Below, in pieces: positions 59,020-64,000 of a stretch of DNA of 64,000 bases. The position numbers and the translations under genes were made by a program. The notes beneath the pieces were generated by a model that was given only the letters and a program-made list of their open reading frames with translations, was not told the origin of the DNA and did not search any database. The stretch comes from a bacterium. Lineage in GTDB: Bacteria > Calditrichota > Calditrichia > RBG-13-44-9 > J042. The stretch lies in assembly GCA_015485355.1 (NCBI GenBank), contig WFTQ01000069.1, forward strand, positions 22,241-86,240, given 5' to 3'. Position 1 is the first letter of the stretch. Every line of letters starts with the position of its first letter.

Positions 59020-60501
59020 TCACTTTTTTTTCAGCGCTTTTTCGTAGAGTTTTAAGTATTTCTTAGCCGAGGTGCTCCAGGAAAAATCCGCCCGCATTCC
59101 CGCCTTCTGAATCTTCTGCCATATCTTTTTATCCGGGAAAACCGCCAGGGCTCGATCCAGCGCTTCCAGCATGGCGGACACGGAATAGTCAATAAAGGTG
59201 AATCCATTGCCTTTTCCGGTTTCCGGATCAAAATCCTTGATCGTATCGGCCAGTCCCCCGGTTTCTCGGACCACGGGCACCGTACCATAACGCAAACTAT
59301 ACATCTGATTCAATCCGCAGGGTTCGAAACGGGAAGGCATCAGGAAGATATCGGCCCCCGCCTCGATGAGATGCGCCAGCCGCTCATCGAATTTAAAATG
59401 AACCGCCAGCTTCTTCTTGTATTTCCGGGCCCATTTTTCCAGGGACTTCCGGTATTCCGCCCCTCCGGTACCCAGTATAATCATCTGAAGATTCCGCCGC
59501 ATCAATTTATCCATACCGTCCAACACCAGATCGATGCCCTTTTGTTCGATTAACCGGGTCACCATCCCCACCAGAGGCACCGCCTCGTCATAAGCAAACC
59601 CATTCTGCTCGCATAACACCTTCTTATTGCCTGCCTTCTTTTCCAGAGTCTTCGCGTCGTACTTCACGGGAATATACTTGTCGGTCTCCGGATTCCACAC
59701 CGAATAGTCCACCCCGTTCAAGATGCCGTACAGATCTCTTTTACGGCCTTTTAGGATGGTCTCGAATCCAAAGCCGTATTCCGGACTGCTGACAATTTCC
59801 TCTGCATAGCGCTCGCTGACGGTGTTGATGACATCGGCATAAAGGATGCCCCCCTTCAGCAGGTTCAGCTCCCCCTGGAATTCAAAGGCGGCTCCGGGCG
59901 CCACCAGTTCCTGAGGAATATCCAGTTTGGGAGCAACATCCAGAGGAAAACGTCCCTGATAGGAGAGATTGTGCAGGGTCAGCACGGTGCGGGTGTTTTG
60001 AAAAAATTCGTCGGTCTGGTAATAGGTTTTCAGGTAAAAGGGAATTAAAGCGGTTTGCCATTCGTGGCAGTGAATAATGTCGGGCTGCCAGTACAACAGT
60101 TTCAAGGTTTCCAGAACCGCCTTGCTAAAATAAGCAAACCGTTCGGCATTGTCGGGATAATCCTGACCGCTTTCGGGATCGGCGTAGATGCCCTTCCGGT
60201 CGAAAAGCTCCGGAATAAAAAGGAAGTATACGTGCACCTTCGAGTTGGGTAAAAAGGCCGTTTTGCCGCTGGCGGTACGGGTAAGATCGTCCAGGGAAAC
60301 CTTGACCTCCCGCAAACGGATGACATCTCTCAGCACGAATTTTCGCTCATTGATGGTTCGATATTTGGGCATCATCAGACGGATATCCTGTTCCAGCTCT
60401 TTCAAGGCCACGGGCAAGGCGTAAGCCACATCGGCCAGGCCACCGGTTTTGACGAACGGAGCAACTTCCGAAGCCACATAGCATATTTTAAAATGGTTCA
60501 T
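59020..60501 (-). CDS. glgA: Glycogen synthase (GT5)
   Basis: CYVASEVAPFVKTGGLADVAYALPVAL; HCHEWQTALIP; LMPSRFEPCGLNQMYSLRYGTVPVVRETGGLADTI. Confidence 0.95.
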   Translation of the reverse strand: MNHFKICYVASEVAPFVKTGGLADVAYALPVALKELEQDIRLMMPKYRTINERKFVLRDVIRLREVKVSLDDLTRTASGKTAFLPNSKVHVYFLFIPELFDRKGIYADPESGQDYPDNAERFAYFSKAVLETLKLLYWQPDIIHCHEWQTALIPFYLKTYYQTDEFFQNTRTVLTLHNLSYQGRFPLDVAPKLDIPQELVAPGAAFEFQGELNLLKGGILYADVINTVSERYAEEIVSSPEYGFGFETILKGRKRDLYGILNGVDYSVWNPETDKYIPVKYDAKTLEKKAGNKKVLCEQNGFAYDEAVPLVGMVTRLIEQKGIDLVLDGMDKLMRRNLQMIILGTGGAEYRKSLEKWARKYKKKLAVHFKFDERLAHLIEAGADIFLMPSRFEPCGLNQMYSLRYGTVPVVRETGGLADTIKDFDPETGKGNGFTFIDYSVSAMLEALDRALAVFPDKKIWQKIQKAGMRADFSWSTSAKKYLKLYEKALKKK

Positions 60502-60522
60502 CCCAATTCCCCTAACATTAGT

Positions 60523-61521
60523 TTATACAACAATTTCCCCAAGATACTTGGCCGCATCTTCTGGACGGGTTGGATTTATATAAAAGCCTGTCCCCCACTC
60601 AAAACCGGCGACGCGGGTCAGCTTGGGCATGAACTCGATATGCCAGTGATAATAATCCAAATGATCCTCCTGCATGGGGGACGTATGCAGCACAAAATTG
60701 TAAGGCGGATCCTGCAAAGCCCGATTGATTTTCTGCAGTACCACCTTTAAGGTCAGCGCTAAATGGCGCAGGATTTCATCGGTAGATGCTTCGAAGTGAG
60801 AGGCATGCCGCTTGGGCAAAATCCAGGTCTCGAAAGGGAACCGAGGAGCAAACGGTTCGATGGCAAGGAACTGTTCTTCTTCGTACACCAACCGCAGCCC
60901 GTCTTTTAATTCCTGGCGAATGATATCACAATAAATACAGCGCTCTTTGAAACCAAAATATTTTCGGGCTCCTTCCATCTCCTCGATAACGGTTTTGGGA
61001 ATAATCGGGGTGGCAATCAATTGCGAGTGGCTGTGCTCCAGGGAGGCGCCGGCTTCCGCCCCATGGTTTTTAAAGACCATAACGTACTTTAAACGGGTGT
61101 CCTTTCGCAAATCCAAGATCCTTTCTCGAAAAACCTTGAATGTCTCCTGAATGACGGTAGTGTCCAGATCCCCCAGGGTCTTCTGATGATCCGGAGTTTC
61201 GATAATGACTTCGTGCGCCCCGATCCCGTTCATCATGTCGTAAATACCTTCCCCCCGGCGATTCAGCTCCCCTTCCACCCGAAGGGCGGGATATTTATTG
61301 GGCACCACCCGAAGAGACCACCCTGGCGTATTGGGAGAGGAACCGGAAGGTCGTACGGCAAAAATTTCAGGGGGCGTTTTGTCCTCATTCCCTGGACAAA
61401 AAGGACAAAATCCACCTCGCTTTTGTTCCCGGATATGAACAAAATCGGATGGTCTTCGTCCCCGCTCGGTCGAAATGATCACCCACCGACCAATGACCGG
61501 ATCTTTGCGCAGCTCTGGCAT
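60523..61521 (-). CDS. galT: Galactose-1-phosphate uridylyltransferase
   Basis: PELRKDPVIGRWVIISTERGRRPSDF; CPFCPGNEDKTPPE; HSHSQLIATP. Confidence 0.95.
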   Translation of the reverse strand: MPELRKDPVIGRWVIISTERGRRPSDFVHIREQKRGGFCPFCPGNEDKTPPEIFAVRPSGSSPNTPGWSLRVVPNKYPALRVEGELNRRGEGIYDMMNGIGAHEVIIETPDHQKTLGDLDTTVIQETFKVFRERILDLRKDTRLKYVMVFKNHGAEAGASLEHSHSQLIATPIIPKTVIEEMEGARKYFGFKERCIYCDIIRQELKDGLRLVYEEEQFLAIEPFAPRFPFETWILPKRHASHFEASTDEILRHLALTLKVVLQKINRALQDPPYNFVLHTSPMQEDHLDYYHWHIEFMPKLTRVAGFEWGTGFYINPTRPEDAAKYLGEIVV

Positions 61522-62130
61522 GCAGGAAAACCAAAATCACGTTTAGTTAATAATTTTTAATAATTTAAAATTTATTGATTTTTGGGAATTTAAGCAAGCA
61601 GAAAAAATAATGCCCTTACCCCGGATCCCGTTGACCGCCAGGGCCGAGCCTCGAGGAAAGCTGACCCCGTAACGTATTGATATTCTACAAACAAGAAGCG
61701 TTTCCCTCCGGCCCTTTCGGTCCAGGGGACCGGATGCCCTCCTCCAGTCCCCATAACCATGACCCCCGCCATCTGCTTTCGGAGATCGTTTTCCAGAAGT
61801 TCCCCTTTCACCCTCAACGGACGCCATTCTACAATGACCATCGCCCCCAGGGTTTGCCGGACGAAACGCCCGGAAGATAGCCGGGGGACCATCCCAACAC
61901 CATCGTTACAGTCGCCATGACCATGGGACGGAGCCGCCCGCAAGCGTTGCTCAGGGAGCGGACGGAACGAAGGCTTTTCATTAAAAAACAACGGCCATTG
62001 GGTGTCCGGCGCAGCGATCGTCTTCCCAAACGATGAAAAGTCCCAACCCCACTTTACCCGACTTTCGACAGGAATCTGAACCCTTTCGCGAATATTCCGG
62101 ACGGTATATCCGCATCCCTGCAGGGAAGTC

Positions 62131-63006
62131 TTATCCGGAAAGCAGGATCAGGGCCGCCCCTCCAACCATAAGCGAAGTGAACAACAGGTTACGCAGGATA
62201 TGATTTTCTCGAAAGACGATGTAGCCCAACAGAACACTCACCAACACCCCTGCCCGTTTAAAGGCAATAACATAGCTCACATACAGATGGGTGAGCGCGC
62301 TGAACTGAAACAGGACCACCGCAGCGGAGATTAAGCCCATCAAGGTGAACTTGCCCTTCTCCCGTTTTAAAGCGAGGAACCGCTCGGGATGTTTCCACAA
62401 GATGACCGGCAAATAGGCTGTTGCCAATAAAACATGAATCACCATGCCGTAAAACACGGGAGAGCTGTTGAGCACGGCGACTTTTTCGACCGTCGCGGAT
62501 ACAGACCAGACCAGGGCCACCATCATCATCAACCGGGTCCCTTTTTCCCGAAAGAGCGCACGAAAAGGCTCCAGCCAATGCCGGGAACGCAACTGCAATC
62601 CATAGGCCCCCAGAATAATGAAAAAAATTCCTAAAACGCCCTGGAACGTGGGCGACTCCCCCAGCAGTACCAAAGAAACGGGAATCAAAAAGAGAGGGGT
62701 AAAGGCCGTGAAAGGCATGGTCAAATATAGGGGAGACAGTTGCAAGGCACGAAAGAATAAGTACCAGGCCATCAGGTTCACGGTGAAACTGGTGAATGTG
62801 GACCAGAGAAAAGGTTCCCAGTTGACCGCGGGAATACCATCGTACAGAACCAGGACGACCAGGAACGGTACGGTGAAGGCGAATGTAATCCAGGAGAGAA
62901 AAACGGCCGGGAGATTCCGGGAGATATACTTGGCATACACTCCCTGTACGCCGAAACTGATGCCTGTGAGGATGGCCAGGAGGTAGCCGATGGTCATGAG
63001 GCGCAA
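62131..63006 (-). CDS. EamA-family (DMT) transporter
   Basis: About ten hydrophobic helices in two repeats. Confidence 0.82.
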   Translation of the reverse strand: MRLMTIGYLLAILTGISFGVQGVYAKYISRNLPAVFLSWITFAFTVPFLVVLVLYDGIPAVNWEPFLWSTFTSFTVNLMAWYLFFRALQLSPLYLTMPFTAFTPLFLIPVSLVLLGESPTFQGVLGIFFIILGAYGLQLRSRHWLEPFRALFREKGTRLMMMVALVWSVSATVEKVAVLNSSPVFYGMVIHVLLATAYLPVILWKHPERFLALKREKGKFTLMGLISAAVVLFQFSALTHLYVSYVIAFKRAGVLVSVLLGYIVFRENHILRNLLFTSLMVGGAALILLSG

Positions 63007-63136
63007 CCGGGATTGTGGCTTTTCGGGTTAAACGAGCCCCTTTTTTTACCGGCTAAACAGGGTTTACCAACAGGCGCTCCGGCGGTCCCCATCGGCGTCG
63101 GGGAACGGGGCTCGGAGGTTCCGATCCGCAGCAGAT

Positions 63137-63952
63137 TCACAGGAAATATTCCGTTAACCGATCCCTAAGGTATTCGAAAGCCTCTTCCGGAGTATCGGAA
63201 AAGTGTATCAGGTTCAGGTCATCTTCGCTGATCACCATATGTTCTACCATGGCATCGAAATTTATCACCTTATTCCAATATTCCCGACCGTAGATAACCA
63301 CCGGCATCTTCTTCTGCATCTTTTTCGTTTGCAGCAGGGTCAGGACCTCCCAGAGTTCGTCCATGGTACCAAAGCCACCGGGGAACACCACCAGGGCCTT
63401 CGCCAAATAGATGAACCAGAATTTACGCATGAAAAAGTAGTGAAATTCGAAATTCAATTCATCGCTGATGTAGGGATTGGGGTCTTGTTCCATGGGGATC
63501 GATATATTGAGTCCGATAGACCGTCCCCCGGGGACCTCGGAAGCCCCGCGATTTGCGGCTTCCATGATGCCCGGTCCCCCACCGGAAACGACCAGGAATC
63601 GACGATTCTGGTGATTCAGCTGCATGGACCATTCGGTGATCATGCGGGCCAGGGTGCGGGCATCCTCGTAATACTGGGACATTTCCAGACGTTTGCGGGC
63701 CGTTTCCAGTTCCCGGCGATGTTCCTCCGTGGGGGATTCGTGAACCCGTTTTTGCCAGTATTCATATTCCTTACGGGCATGTTCGCGATCGATGACCCGC
63801 GCGGACCCAAAAAAGACGATGGTGTCTTCCACCTGATAGCGTTTGAATCGGGCTTGGGGTTCCAGATATTCGGCCAGGATGCGAAGTGCCCGCGCTTCGG
63901 CACTGTTCATGAACTCCTGATTCTTATAAGCCTTAACCGGTCGTCGACTCAT
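63137..63952 (-). CDS. LOG-family (TIGR00730) Rossmann-fold nucleotide phosphoribohydrolase-like protein
   Basis: VVSGGGPGIMEAANRGA and VVFPGGFGTMDELWEVLTLLQ. Confidence 0.93.
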   Translation of the reverse strand: MSRRPVKAYKNQEFMNSAEARALRILAEYLEPQARFKRYQVEDTIVFFGSARVIDREHARKEYEYWQKRVHESPTEEHRRELETARKRLEMSQYYEDARTLARMITEWSMQLNHQNRRFLVVSGGGPGIMEAANRGASEVPGGRSIGLNISIPMEQDPNPYISDELNFEFHYFFMRKFWFIYLAKALVVFPGGFGTMDELWEVLTLLQTKKMQKKMPVVIYGREYWNKVINFDAMVEHMVISEDDLNLIHFSDTPEEAFEYLRDRLTEYFL

Positions 63953-64000
63953 TCCTGCTGTTCCAGTTTTGACATCAATGCCTCGGTAAATTCCCCTATC
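63949..64000 (-). CDS. C-terminal end of an upstream minus-strand gene (...IGEFTEALMSKLEQQE*)
   Basis: Open frame to window end; stop overlaps the LOG-gene ATG. Confidence 0.5.
   Translation of the reverse strand, partial: IGEFTEALMSKLEQQE

Noticed and set aside
61590-61991. 133-aa minus-strand ORF upstream of galT
   Set aside because: No recognisable domain, overlaps other ORFs in the same interval; insufficient support for a gene call.
1-64000. CRISPR arrays, tRNA/rRNA genes, IS elements, prophage or defence islands
   Set aside because: No spaced direct repeats, no tRNA T-loop GTTCRANYC in plausible context, no transposase/integrase/restriction/Cas motifs in the ORF track.

Overview
This 64 kb window looks like ordinary, densely coding bacterial chromosome with about 45 genes. 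Lineage is inferred as Calditrichota or a neighbouring FCB-group phylum, from 'PNPFNP...G.Y.Y' C-terminal sorting domains, PorV/PorQ-like and GWxTD-domain proteins. I saw no rRNA, tRNA, CRISPR array, transposase or prophage module. Recognisable genes include the nifJ/por C-terminus with a DHOD-like partner, an ilvE/aminotransferase operon, smc, uvrA, a spore-photoproduct-lyase-like radical SAM gene, an outer-membrane/OB-fold cluster, an htrA-like tandem, glgA-galT and a LOG-family gene. The most interesting signals are partly non-coding: (1) a candidate ~70 nt small RNA at about 27.94-28.01 kb (minus), with a TTGACA-N17-TATATT promoter, a GNRA-loop hairpin, a CCUCCCUCCC linker and a perfect 10-bp terminator-like hairpin; (2) a candidate attenuator at 7.84-8.01 kb upstream of the ilvE operon, with a TTGACT-N17-TAAAAT promoter, a 38-codon leader ORF (MVNYRMLILLCFFI...) and an intrinsic terminator; (3) an 8 kb envelope cluster pairing a helix-hairpin-helix (ComEA-like) beta-barrel candidate with a three-module OB-fold sorted protein and two PorV-like proteins; (4) an HtrA/pseudo-HtrA overlapping pair. 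All calls come from reading sequence and the ORF track; no database search was run.
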